A stretch of DNA of 64,000 bases from Echinometra lucunter (taxonomy: Eukaryota > Echinodermata > Echinoidea > Camarodonta > Echinometridae): the NCBI GenBank assembly GCA_029962745.1, contig CM057156.1:4168842-4232841 (forward strand). The letters run 5' to 3'. The position numbers and the translations under genes were made by a program. Shown piece by piece: positions 45,903 through 57,540 of the stretch; the stretch's first letter is position 1, and every line of letters starts with the position of its first letter. A model generated the notes under the pieces. That model made no database searches. It was not told the origin of the DNA and saw only the letters and a program-made list of their open reading frames with translations.

Positions 45903-46178
45903 TCAGACATTTTTATTTGGAAGTATAGGCCTATTTTCACGATTTTGTGCCACAATTAAAGTGAGATTATAAGCGCCGTCACACGTGACTTTGTCTGCAC
46001 TTGTACAGAGGAAAACTTGGACATTCCCCTTTTGGCACTTCACATTCAAGTCGTTTGCAAAGTCCAGTGAACTCCATACTACGTAGTCGTAGTAGTAGTA
46101 TGGAGACTGTTTTTGAACTCCATACTGTTCGATCCCGTTTACATCTAGCTTTGGGCCGTTGTCACCGGATGAGATCAC
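45903..46178 (-). CDS. Unrecognised exon-like open frame
   Basis: The open frame on the minus strand runs upstream to a stop at 46205 and has a protein-like composition: four cysteines, a YYYYDYVVW cluster, FANDLNVKCQKGNVQVFLC and a DGAYNLTLIVAQ end. I do not recognise a family. No convincing AG acceptor with a pyrimidine tract or GT donor borders it, so it may be a fragment of a decayed gene. Alternatively it is chance. Confidence 0.25.
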   Translation of the reverse strand: MISSGDNGPKLDVNGIEQYGVQKQSPYYYYDYVVWSSLDFANDLNVKCQKGNVQVFLCTSADKVTCDGAYNLTLIVAQNRENRPILPNKNV

Positions 46179-46967
46179 CGTCCAGATGACCGAAAATATT
46201 GTTCAGTTTTCATAAACTCTCCTGATAATTTTATAAGATCTATGCAGGTAGCATCAGAATTTGTTGCTTTGCATTTTCTAGGCTCAAAACTATAATTTTT
46301 ATGGGACTTGATATAAAGACTCGACCAATTATGTTTACATGGATACCGGATGTGCCTACTGTTGAATATCATTTGCGGTAGGGAGAATTTATTGATATGG
46401 TACATTGGAATTGAAATTCCAAAAGCCTGAAAAGTGTGTTCTGTTGTGAAAATTTAACAGAAAATTTTGATCTTATCATCGGTATGGACAAGCAAAGAAA
46501 ATCAAAATTGAAATGTAGTTTTTAACAAAAGATAGGAAACAATGGCAGTTCATTACTAAGCTTGGTATTTGTTTTTAATGACAGGAAAGGGACGAAGCCA
46601 AGCTGGACGTTAATTTTGGCATCGTAATCCAAGTATTCTTTGGTATGTATACATCATCCCATCTTTATTTCTGCTGAATGGTAATCTTTTCGTTTCACCT
46701 ACAGTTGGGAGTAGGGTGTTTGAATACGGTTGGTGAAATTTGATATACTAAGGGCTAAAGACCACAAATGAACTGAAATATATTTATACCCGTCAGTTAG
46801 AAGTAACAAAACTCCCCTATGGCCAGTGCGCCCCTGCCTACTACAGGTAGAATTTGTAATAGTTGCATATATACTCATATATATACCCTCGCCCTCTTTC
46901 TCTTCTCTCTCTTCCAGAGTCAAAATTGAACGGGGGTTAGTATTTTATGTTTGATCAGTGATGTTCT

Positions 46968-47167
46968 AGATTGCTCAGAAAGGGGGCCTTTTTACAATCC
47001 AAGGTGATTTTCCAACAGTGCAAGAGGAAGGTGAACAAATCATGATAAAAGTGGAGGAAGCAATAATAAGCAAGTGGAAAATACCATTCATCGTAAAGAA
47101 TGTATGAACAGCTGCTGCTATGGTAGAAGCTGTATTAGGAGGCATTTCAAAATTGAGTTCATGTTAA
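46968..47167 (+). pseudogene. Coding-like segment with one in-frame TGA
   Basis: After CTAGATTGCTCAG one frame reads KGGLFTIQGDFPTVQEEGEQ, IMIKVEEAIISKWKIPFIV and KNV. It then meets a TGA and continues TAAAMVEAVLGGISKLSSC to a TAA. The composition is protein-like over 60 codons, but I recognise no family. It lies 50-100 bp upstream of a relative of the small-gene exon 2 on the same strand. Confidence 0.25.
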
Positions 47168-47216
47168 TCTATTTGTTGTATATGCTTTGACACTTTTTTG
47201 TTTAATTTTCACACAG

Positions 47217-47436
47217 CCTCTGTTCAATTATTGGCTACCAGTAGGTTGCATTCGGTAAGGATGGAATGGGCCTTAACTACGCATCCTTGCTGAAGGAGTG
47301 TAAGAAGATAAAACTTCCCAATGGCACAGTGAACCGACCGTTCCAAAGCTGTTCCAGGTACCCTTTGGTAACGCTTACCTCTGGTGGGAAGAGTAATATG
47401 GACCCTCCACTACAAGGCAGTGTGCAGATTCCCCTG
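47217..47436 (+). pseudogene. Diverged relative of small-gene exon 2
   Basis: The segment between TTTTCACACAG and CCCCTG|GTAAAT is 220 bp, against 222 bp for exon 2 of copies B and C. One frame keeps DGMGLNY, KECKK and LPNG, matching DGLGLNY, NECKK and HPNG there. Substitutions concentrate at silent or conservative positions. The borders (AG and GTAAAT) are conserved while the flanks are not. That frame has a stop 30 bases after the likely acceptor, and the end is frame-shifted relative to the others, so it is probably also broken. The lineage is older than the A/B/C duplication. Confidence 0.35.
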
Positions 47437-47644
47437 GTAAATACTTCTTGTATGTCTGCTCCTCCTTCCATTTATCTATAAGAAGAAAAATGAGGAAAAA
47501 ATTACGCAAAGCAGCTATTTCTCGAGCTGCAATCGCTATTTTATACTCTCGTATAATAGCGTGTCATGTGACTGCAAGCATTCGACGGACAGATCCAAGA
47601 TTTTTAAAGAATGGGAGACGGAAGCATGGTTCCCCAAAGTATGA

Positions 47645-47700
47645 GCAGACAAAGATAGAGAAAGAAAGAGAGAGAGAGAGAGAGACAGAGAAGAGAGATG
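47645..47700. repeat. GA-rich simple repeat
   Basis: GAGAGA run within AGAAAGAGAGAGACAGAG sequence. Confidence 0.8.
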
Positions 47701-48367
47701 ATATCACAATGTTGAAGTGCAGTTGTGTTCCCCCTAAACTCTGATAAGCGGAGGAAAAATAAGTTATGTTTTTTGAATGTTTTAAAGCAGACATATGGCG
47801 CCATACAAATGCTGTGAATTATCATCATCATCATGTACAAGAAGGAGATTAGGACTTTTCTGATGATAAAATTCATCATGATTTGGGGTTCACGCAGTTG
47901 ATTTTATGTGTGGATTATATTGATTTAGTTGAGATCTTTTTGGTAATCATGACAACGATTATTATTAGCTCATTTAATCATTCATAATTTTAATCATCAA
48001 AAAAGATGGACGAGATAACGTTCCAATGATGCAAAAAGAGGATGGCAATGAGAAATGACATATTTTAGCTTTTCTGTCATTCTGTTTATAATATTTCTAA
48101 TATAGTTTTACCTCTGGTTCGGTGTGAAATCAACTTAATTGATGCGGAAGAAGCATGTAAAAAATGCAAATTCTTTATGAAAAATCAAATAGCTGTGGCC
48201 ATCATATGCCTGCAGAGTGCGTGTATTGTACATATTTGTATATTTCTCCAAATGAATGCGAGATTTAATCTTCCACACCCACATCTATACCCCGTACCTC
48301 AAACCTGTAATGTTATTTTCTTTTCAATAATTTTTCAATCCAGCAAAATTGAGATTAATTTTTATCC

Positions 48368-48960
48368 AGCCACCGAAGGTGGAGCGAGACTAAAGGATCC
48401 TTAGCGGCGTCGGTCCGTCTGTCCGTCCGTCGTTGGTCCGTCTGTTGTCCATCCGAAACCATTATAAAAACTTGAATGACCTTCGCGACCGTTTGCCCGT
48501 GTGGAACCAAATTTCGATGGTAGATGGACGGTAGATGCCTCGATGGGACCTCAATGTAATTTAGGGGTGAGGAAAGGTCAAATGAGGTCAAATGTTAATA
48601 TTTTCCACAGGGGTTAGTAAACTTTTGGTCCAGCAGCCCATTTGTAACCAAGCTTGGATGGTAGGTGCTCTATAGGAACCTCACTTTGATTTGAGGTTCC
48701 AAGGTCAATATGTAGGTCAACGGTCTCAAATGAGTTTAAAACTTGAATAACTTTGTGACGTTTTGCCCGTTTGGAACCAAACTGGATGTAGATGCTCTAA
48801 AGGACTTCAGTGTAATTGGGGGTCAGAGGTCATGTATGTAGGTCAAAGGTCAATGAGGTCAAATGCTAACACTTGGGTTAGTAACTTTTGCATCCACTAG
48901 CCCGTTTCTAACTAAACTTCGATGGTACATGCCTTACAGTGACCTTAATGTTCAGGCATG
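48368..48960. repeat. Repeat with ~150-bp TGACC/AGGTCA units, related to 320-855
   Basis: The edge AGCCACCGAAGGTGGAGCGA and the GTCCGTCTGTCCGTCCGTCG run match the right end of the element at 320-855 in inverse orientation. Inside, ACCGTTTGCCCGTGTGGAAC / ACGTTTTGCCCGTTTGGAAC and GGTCAAATGAGGTCAAATG recur at about 150-240-bp spacing, giving many AGGTCA half-sites. It is non-coding. Confidence 0.55.
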
Positions 48961-49432
48961 TTATCTTTATGTCGTCTGTACGGAAGAAGAACGCGTTGGA
49001 ACCACAAATACAAAAATTAAATGTCTATTTTGATATAGTGTAATAGAATTTCAGCAAATATCATACCACAAGATGATGTATATCCGTTTACAAGGTCTAC
49101 ATGCTATCTGTGAAATTATCAATCATTGTTGAAAAAAAATTTGATTCTTAAAGGTCAAGCTAATCATATATTTAGAATTGCTAATCATGTTTGAGCATTG
49201 AAGTTAACTGAATTACAGGTTGGAGCATCAACAATGTAGGAGACGCTGTCGCATTCATCTAGTTTTCTCTAGGTATTCTGTATTGAAATCTAGTACATCG
49301 TATCAGCAACCCACATGTTTCTGACAATAATCTGTTAATGAATCCAACTATTGAATTTATCTTATTTCCCTTGGTTCCCCAGATTGTCATCGTAATTCCC
49401 TTGTCAGTATGCTGGTGTGAGGAGACTCTACA

Positions 49433-49487
49433 ATGGTTATCAGTGCCTTTGTTTTCATGGCTTTCATGGGAAGCACTGCGCTGAACA
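49433..49487 (+). CDS. Signal-peptide exon (first coding exon of a secreted protein)
   Basis: ATG at 49433 begins MVISAFVFMAFMGSTALN, a short hydrophobic stretch ending in small residues as in a signal peptide. It is followed at 49488 by a strong donor GTGAGT. The exon is 55 bp and ends in phase 1, the phase used by the EGF-like and lectin exons in this window. The next plausible exon on this strand is the EGF-like exon at 52762. The intervening intron contains the inverted S2 and S1 blocks. The pairing of these exons is an inference. Confidence 0.45.
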
Positions 49488-49642
49488 GTGAGTACAACTC
49501 TATCCCTATTTACAAATCCATTTTTTCCAATACAATAATTTTCCATGAACCATACCCGTCCTCTTCGCATTCTCTCTCCTACAGCAGTCAAATCTTGTCT
49601 ATACAATTAATGTGTGCACTGGCGTAAATCCCGGGGGGATAG

Positions 49643-49643
<1 letters not shown>

Positions 49644-49685
<42 letters not shown>
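49644..49685. repeat. (TA)n microsatellite
   Basis: About 19 TA units, directly after CACTGGCGTAAATCCCGGGG, the edge of a G/C-run element of the 35107 type. Confidence 0.95.
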
Positions 49686-50139
49686 CCACACTTTTCGAAA
49701 GGGGATGGTGTGTACAATTATCCTCCCCCCCCCCCCCACACACACACATACACTTTTTAAAAAGAAATTAAAAAAAAAAGTAAAGAGAGGGAAATAGAAA
49801 GGAAAAAGAAGATTGAAAATAAAGAAACACCTGGAAGCGCTCGCTCGCATTTTCAGTATCTTGGCCAATGCCATTCTTAAGGAAGGAAATAAGATTTCAT
49901 ATTGTCTCTCTATCCAATGTTTATGCAATTCTTCTACTCATTACATGTATAACTGCAAGGATTCGAGCGGCAAATTGACCAACTTGACCTAAATCGATGA
50001 ACTTTCAGAAGATAATGCTCTGTGACTATTAGCCAACCCAGCCACCGTCTTATAATAACCATTATACGTAAAGTACACGAACGCCTAAGAATACACCATA
50101 GTTTAAACCACAATTAAGCAGTTGTGATAGCTGTGATAC

Positions 50140-51097
50140 TTTAATTTAGTAACCATACGTGAGAATTATGTAATAGGATGAAATGTACAAAAAACTCTTT
50201 TTACTTGTACTTTCATGCTTTGAATTGTCTACAATGACTATTATTTCATTTGTATTGATACATGCTTTATCTGATAAAGTGATAATGCATATATTTTACG
50301 GTAATTTTATACTCAGAACTTGTGGCTGGCTATAGCCTTGTGTTTAACGAATTATCCTGTAAAGTCTACTACTACTACCACCATTAGTATTATTACTTAG
50401 AAGATTGCATTTCCCATATCTGTATGTGTATCAAATATTCATAAATCTATAAAAGGCAGTCAAATTTTCAGCCTACAAAAATGAAAGCTTCCCTAATCGC
50501 TGGATGACTTCACTCTTCATTAATCATTATATGGACTATACAAGAAACATGGGCAAATTTGGACGTATAGCAATAGACATGACTTGTCAAAGCTGGACGT
50601 TCACCCACATCGTAATATCTTTTTGACAACGATCCGTATGATGATTTCGATATTTTCTCATCCATGATGACTTTAAAGAACGAATACCATATTTCAAAAA
50701 ATCAAATATATTTCTTCATTTTCCTGCATTTCCTTCATTTTGAATTTTATTGCTTACATGTGTGATGACTTCCTTTAAATTCTTTTAGCATATTAATATC
50801 TACTGACGCTGTTTCTGTGCAGTGGAGCGCTAAAAGTGGAAAAATACCTAATTGAGGTATTAATCATGCTAAGGCTGTAAAAGTACGGTTATCATAGCAA
50901 CAATGCATATCAAACATATCAAACAGATCAAGTGGAAAACTCATTTTATGCTCTAGCTGCATCATTACTGATTATTTTGTGCAGGGCATGAGTGTGTTTA
51001 TATACTTTTGAATGCATAGGCGTGATGAAATATCATTGACATAAGACATCGGTATATGCATGTCAAAATAGACAATATTAACTTACACAATATAATT
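50140..51097. repeat. Duplicated block S2, inverted copy (empty site at its edge)
   Basis: It is the reverse complement of 29079-30020 and of 53368-54300, starting at GTAACCATACGTGAGAATTA. Near 51085-51097 it joins S1 through CTTACACAATATAATTC, with no trace of the 7.2-kb insertion found at 21852-29078. Confidence 0.85.
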
Positions 51098-51205
51098 CAT
51101 ATACTTATTTCATATCTTCCCATTATTTAACCTTTGTATATCTATCCATGACGTGATGATGCAAAATAAATGAATTTATTTTGATTCAGTTCAGCCATAT
51201 TTGAA

Positions 51206-51239
<34 letters not shown>

Positions 51240-52780
51240 ATAAAACAAAAACGTCAATGAAAATCCTTGACCAATACGGAAAGTAAGAGGCATGGATGTA
51301 TTGCGAGATCGCTAGTCCATCCATCACCATTGCTCTTTTTTCTCTCTCTCTTTCTTCTCTCTCTCTCCATCTCTCATTCATTTTCTTTCTTTCTCTCTCT
51401 CTCTCTTCTCTTTATGTCTCCTATCCTTTTTTTTTTGGTCTATTTAAAATTCTTAATTCGTCTTTCTCTCTATAGGAGATATGAAAACAAGTGAAATGAA
51501 ATTAATTGCAGTTTCATTTTCTTTTCTATATTGAAGCAAGTTTATTCAAAAGTAAAAACTTTATATGTGATTTGTCTATGTTGAAATATATTGAAACTGT
51601 ATTTTGTAAATTTTGTCTACTGTTATATTATGTGAAGATTATTTGCAGTTCTGAATATGTTACAAATTATGTAGCTATTTCCTTTTTGAAAGAAAAAATA
51701 AAAAGCTGTAAAACAAAATAAATCACCGTCTAATCACTGTCAGTGCGCATGCGCAGACCATGAATGAGCTGAGCATGCATCCTGAAAGGGATCAGACATA
51801 ATGAAAGGCTCGTTAACAAAACTATGCCCCGTTATCGACTTCAAAAGAATGACTACATCTGGTGTAAATAATGTTGATAATGATAATGTATGGTTGGTTT
51901 GGTTTGGTTTTATTTTATTTACGATCATAAAAATAGTACAGGTTAAAATGCAAACTTAAGATTATATAACAATACAAATATATCAGTGGTACAATACAGT
52001 ACAAAAGAAAAAATAACACAAGAAGAAAAAAAATAGTATCCGTCGTAGTCCGGTCGCAGAAGTTGAAGTAGTAGTAAACAGTAAGGTGAATGATAACAAT
52101 GATAATAATAAATAATAATAATAATAATAATAATAATATAATAATAATAATAATAATACTAATAATAAATAGTAGGTAGTATAGTAGTAGTATAGAAGTA
52201 TTTAATGTCAGTAGTATAATAATAAATAATTACAATATAACCAAACTATCATGATAATAACAACAACAACAACGACAACAATAATAATGATAATAATGAT
52301 TATCATAACACTAACAATTACAGTATAATAATGACAATAAATATAGTAATGCTGATAATGTTAATAACAATACAAACAACAGAAAAAACGAAAACTTGAA
52401 AGATAAAGAAAATATAGGGAAAAGAATAACAAGAAGAGGAGGTGTAAGAAGAAAATAAGAATAATAATGAAGAAGGAAAGGAGAAGATTAAAACGAAAGA
52501 AGAAAGAACAGGAGGAGGAGGATGAGGAGGAGGAGGAGAGGAGAAGAAGAAGAAGAGTAGGGCCCATAAGACACCGTGTTAGAACTGGTGAGGCTACCAC
52601 GGGTTGATAAAATTACTGTTATGATCATGACTGATATTGCATTTTTGTAAAAGTAAGTCCAATCTTTTTTAGTGATCAGGTATAACAAAGGGAAATAATG
52701 AAATTAGAAGAAAATTGGCGGATTCTTAGCGCTGATCATGCACTTGTTTTTAATTCCTCAGATTGTGACAGTAACCCCTG
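51098..52780. repeat. Duplicated block S1, inverted copy
   Basis: Reverse complement of 20013-21851, including the (TA)n at 51209-51237, CT/GA runs (51340-51410), the GGTTTGGTTTGG tail (51894-51915), AAT arrays (52095-52170) and the segment around TTAGCGCTGATCATGCACTT. It continues into the intact EGF-like exon where the 20-kb copy is truncated. Confidence 0.85.
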
Positions 52781-52790
52781 TGAAAACGGC
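52762..52790 (+). CDS. EGF-like exon, start only (runs into the gap)
   Basis: A pyrimidine-rich tract and TTCCTCAG (AG at 52760-52761) are followed by ATTGTGACAGTAACCCCTGT and GAAAACGGC. In phase 1 this encodes D-C-D-S-N-P-C-E-N-G, the classical beginning of an EGF-like domain (C-x(4)-C-x-N-G). The rest is lost in the gap at 52791. The copy at 20029-20013 is truncated after D-C-D-S-N-P. The phase matches the signal-peptide exon at 49433-49487 and the lectin exons. Confidence 0.6.
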
Positions 52791-53290
52791 NNNNNNNNNN
52801 NNNNNNNNNNNNNNNNNNNNNNNNNNNNNNNNNNNNNNNNNNNNNNNNNNNNNNNNNNNNNNNNNNNNNNNNNNNNNNNNNNNNNNNNNNNNNNNNNNNN
52901 NNNNNNNNNNNNNNNNNNNNNNNNNNNNNNNNNNNNNNNNNNNNNNNNNNNNNNNNNNNNNNNNNNNNNNNNNNNNNNNNNNNNNNNNNNNNNNNNNNNN
53001 NNNNNNNNNNNNNNNNNNNNNNNNNNNNNNNNNNNNNNNNNNNNNNNNNNNNNNNNNNNNNNNNNNNNNNNNNNNNNNNNNNNNNNNNNNNNNNNNNNNN
53101 NNNNNNNNNNNNNNNNNNNNNNNNNNNNNNNNNNNNNNNNNNNNNNNNNNNNNNNNNNNNNNNNNNNNNNNNNNNNNNNNNNNNNNNNNNNNNNNNNNNN
53201 NNNNNNNNNNNNNNNNNNNNNNNNNNNNNNNNNNNNNNNNNNNNNNNNNNNNNNNNNNNNNNNNNNNNNNNNNNNNNNNNNNNNNNNNNN
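52791..53290. other. Assembly gap (500 N) at the centre of an inverted repeat
   Basis: Exactly 500 unknown bases. The left flank is S1 inverted (ending in an EGF-like exon) and the right flank is the end of S1 in direct orientation, so the gap sits between inverted arms. The true missing length is unknown. Confidence 1.
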
Positions 53291-54924
53291 TATTTTTCAT
53301 CATCTCGTCATGGATATATATACAAAGATAAAATAATGGGAGGATATGAAAATAAGCATATGAATCATATTGTGTAAGTTAATATTGTCTATTTTCACAT
53401 GCATATACCGATGTCTTATGTCAATGATATTTCATCACGCCTATACATTCAAAAGTATATAAACACACTCATGCCCTGCACAAAATAGTTAGTAATGATG
53501 CAGCTAGAGCATAAAATGAGTTTTCCACTTGATCTGTTTGATATGTTTTGATATGCATTGTTGCTATGATAACCGTACTTTTACAGCCTTAGTATGATTA
53601 ATACCTCAATTAGGTATTTTTCCACTTTTAGCGCTCCACTGCACATGAACAGCGTCAGTAGATATTAATATGCTAAAAGAATTTAAAGGAAGTCATTACA
53701 CACGTAAGCAATAAAATTCAAAATGAAGGAAACGCAGGAAAATGAAGAAATGTATTTGATTTTTTGAAATATGGTATTCGTTCTTTAAAGTCATCATGGA
53801 TGAGAAAATATCGAAATTATCATACGGATTGTTGTCAAAAGGATATTACGATGTGGGTGGACGTCCATGTCTATTGCTATACGTCCAAATTTGCCTATGT
53901 TTCTTGTATAGTCCATATGATGATTAATGAAGAGTGATGCCATCCAGCGATTAGGAAACCTTTCTTTTTTGTAGGCTGAAAATTTGACTGCCTTTTATAG
54001 ATTTATGAATATTTGATACACATACAGATATGGGAAATGCAATCTTCTAAGTAATAATACTAATGGTGGTAGTAGTAGTAGACTTTACAGGATAATTCGT
54101 TAAACACAAGGCTATAGCCAGCCACAAGGTCTGAGTATAAAATTACGGTAAAATATGCATTATCACTTTATCAGATAAAGCATGTATCAATACAAATGAA
54201 ATAATAGTCATTGTAGATAATTCAAAGCATGAAAGTACATGTAAAAAGAGTTTTGTACATTATTTTCATCCTTTTACAAAATTCTCACGTATGGTTACTA
54301 AATTAAAAAAAAAAACATGTAAAAAGGACAATATCGTTCTTACAATGCTTTCAGGATGAATGATAACAGAGGTTTTTTAAAACTTTGGTTCTAATTTGTT
54401 TTCACTTTTTTCTTCTAACATGTCTAACTCCTTTTTGAGTTGATAATCGATACGCAAATGACGGTTGTGATATTTTAGGGGGAGGGGACAAACTGTATTA
54501 AGAAATGTGTGTCCACCTACAGCAGAAAGTGAAACGTAAAGCATGCTACATACTTTGTCTTGTTCGAAGAGTAACAACATGCAGTAGTAATGAAGCATTC
54601 ATCATATTACCTTGTTTATTGTGGTGGTTTGAAGATCATTCATTTTATTTCATAAACGTAGGAACCTACCAACTGGTGTTTAAAACTGGTGTAAAACATA
54701 TGAGGATTTTTTTTTCTAAACAATTGCTAGTAGGTTCATAGGTTTAACAACCTGATGATTTTTAAACACCTGTTTTAAGAGTGTAGACAACTGATGCAAA
54801 GCCCCTCTAATTACATTAGTAAAATTAAAGACAATATACATCGCTAGACTATATAGATTATTTCTTTCTTCAGTGAGTGATTTAGTTGTTTGTTTGAGTG
54901 TTTGTTTATTCAATAATTGGACAA
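53291..54924. repeat. S1 end plus block S2, copy C (empty site at 53368)
   Basis: 53291-53370 equals 21774-21851 and 53370-54924 equals 29079-30720. The junction reads GAATCATATTGTGTAAG with a single TA, the uninterrupted target of the element at 21852-29078. Confidence 0.9.
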
Positions 54925-54930
54925 CTGGAC

Positions 54931-56500
54931 AAACATTTTGGGTTAGTGGGGGCTAGGAGTTGGCATCCCTTGTTTATGAGAAATTGGACTTCCTGTGCCT
55001 CTTCCATGTTATGTTTCATGAACATAATAATCCTGCCATATATGGGGAAGGTTGTTCAAAGAATTGTATTCCACTGACATGACTAACAGTAGATTTCCTG
55101 CATGCTATACAATAATTATCTTATATTTTCTCAAATTATGACAAATACCTGACAACAGCATAAGATTGTTTGTTAAATGCCTTGGTTCGGTTTGAATTGG
55201 AATTTTAATTTTCCATTTAAATACACAAACTCAGCTTTCTTATTATTTTTTTTTTTCCAGAAGGAAATAACAAGGCATACTTGCTTTTGAAGCACTCTCT
55301 TTGCCTCAGGCCAAACTTGGAAAAAAGCAATTTTGACATAACTTTTCAAAAACCTTTTTTCATTCTGTCATGTCCGGCAGCAGAGTTATGAATAAGGTAT
55401 CGTTAGACTAATGAGTTATTATTTACCATGAAACTAACTTAATTATCGGAGAGATAAAATTTTTATGACAAGCTACTAAGGTAGGATATACTTTTTGATA
55501 AACATCCTGATCTCTTATACAGATATGTTATGTCAGGACATTGTTCATCGGATTGCGGCTCAAAATTGAACCGAGATCCTTTTAGCATCTTGCTTAACCG
55601 GTTGACTGCTGAATTACTTCACTCCAACATAGACTTAATACAGGGGCAACCCGGTGACAGAAAGACAACGGCTTAAATAAACCAGAACATCGAGCAAATT
55701 AACATCGATCTACACTGGAAGCTCTTTCAAAACTTCAAAGAAACCTCCAAACGGGAGGTTAAAGCCTCACTACACTACTACCCCTTGGGTAGAAGTGTGA
55801 TGCTTTTTATAAGAATAAGATGGACGAATAAGTCAGCCGTGAGAAGAATGAATGTAACGGTTAAGAAAGTGTAGTACTAGTCCATTTACCAGGGAATCTG
55901 CACACTCGATGTCCTGGAGGGATGTTGAGTTTACTCTTCCTTCTGGGACATCCACCATCAACAGATGAAGCAGGAATGAGCTTGGGAATAGTCTGTACCA
56001 TGCTGCCATTGGGATGTTGTTTCTTCTTGCACTCGTTGAACATTGGTAAGGTGTAGTTTAAGCCAAGTCCATCCGAACAACATGACTTTGTCTTTGTCCC
56101 ATGGCTCACTTCTGATGACACAAGCAAGACTACAAGATTTTAAAAGAAAAGAAAAAAAAATAGAAACAGAAGGAAAGCGATTTGAAATCAGACCATATGT
56201 TTAAATGTTCGGTATATGACAGAGAAGTCTAAGAATAACTTAAATAACAATGTAATGAAAAAAATAGAAAAGCAACACTACCAACACCAAAAAAACAACT
56301 ACAACAATACACAAAAGGCCAGTCGATCAATATACAAAGATTAAAATGAATGAGAAATGGCGGAAGAAGGTCATTAGTCAAAGGCAAACAATGAAATATA
56401 ATCGATGTCCACGCTCACGGATACGAAAAATGTAACCCCAAATATACCTACCAAAGGACACACAGGTTACGATGGTATACATGAACTTCAAGGGTATCAT
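54931..56500 (-). pseudogene. Decayed small secreted-protein gene, copy C (exons 1, 2 and part of 3)
   Basis: Exon 1 (56500-56452) encodes MIPLKFMYTIVTCVSF and ends at G|GTAGGT. Exon 2 (56111-55890, 222 bp, donor GTAAAT) is intact and encodes SHGTKTKSCCSDGLGLNY, FNECKKKQHPNG and GHRVCRFPG. Exon 3 starts at 55097 (after GCATGCAG) and encodes the NNLPHIWQDYY part, but it is cut near 54931 by the deletion that also removed the GT repeat. The normal stop is lost. This is the best-preserved 5' half of the family. A signal peptide plus cysteines suggests a small secreted protein, function unknown. Confidence 0.45.
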
Positions 56501-56589
56501 CTGTTCCTTGTCCTGTGTGTAGAATCGCAAGAATTCGGAAATATGGTCATTATCGACATAAATTCGGTGTGACCATTTATATTGCTAAC

Positions 56590-56878
56590 ATCAGCATCAT
56601 CATCACTATCAGCAGCAGCAGCATCATCATCATAATCATCATCAGCAGCTGCAGCATCACGATCATCATCATCAACATCATCATCATCATTTAATACCAT
56701 CACCATCACCATTCTCATTGTTTCATCGCCATCATCATCATCATCATCATCATGAAAATAATCATTATCATCACCATCATCATCATAATCATTATTATTA
56801 CCATCATCATTATCACCATCATCAGCACCACCACCATCATCTTGATCATTACCATCATCATCCCATTACCATATCATT

Positions 56879-56912
<34 letters not shown>

Positions 56913-56950
56913 CTACCATCACAGTCATCATTATCATCATCACTACCATC

Positions 56951-56983
<33 letters not shown>

Positions 56984-57300
56984 CCTTCATCACCACCACC
57001 ACCACCACCACCATCACCATCATCATTACCATCACCATCATCATCATCATCATCACCATCACCATCATTACCATCATCATGATCATCATTACCATATCAC
57101 CACCATCATCATCATCATCATCATCATCACTACCATCGCAACCATCATTATCATCATCACTACCATCAGCAATACCACCACTACCACCATCAACATCATC
57201 ATCATCATCATCATCATCATCCTCATCATCCCCTCACCACCACCACCATCACCATCATTACCATCACCAGCATCATCCTCATTATTTCATCGTCATCATC
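56590..57300. repeat. ATC/CAC trinucleotide array (copy C, left)
   Basis: Counterpart of 7225-7800, with a different arrangement of CAC-rich and ATC-rich stretches. Confidence 0.95.
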
Positions 57301-57314
57301 ATTATAATGAAAAA

Positions 57315-57540
57315 TAATTGCTGCCTCAGTTTTATGGAATAACCTCCCAAACTCTCTAAGACACAAAAGATAAGTTCAAATCTTCACTTAAAATACACTT
57401 ATTCAAAACGTGTCTTAGTTAAACAAAGTAAACTCAGTAACCCATCTTTCAATTATTTCTTTTCCCTCTATCTCTTAAAGCGCATAGGGACATACAGCTG
57501 TAATGTGTTATGCGCTATACAAAAATATACATTATTATTA
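57315..57540 (+). mobile_element. LINE 3' end fragment, copy C
   Basis: Same sequence as 7805-8035 with small indels, ending TGCGCTATACAAAAATATAC and running into ATT/ATC repeats. Confidence 0.6.

Noticed and set aside
46968..47167. In-frame TGA as a selenocysteine codon
   Set aside because: There is no support for a SECIS element or a selenoprotein family. A decayed frame is simpler.
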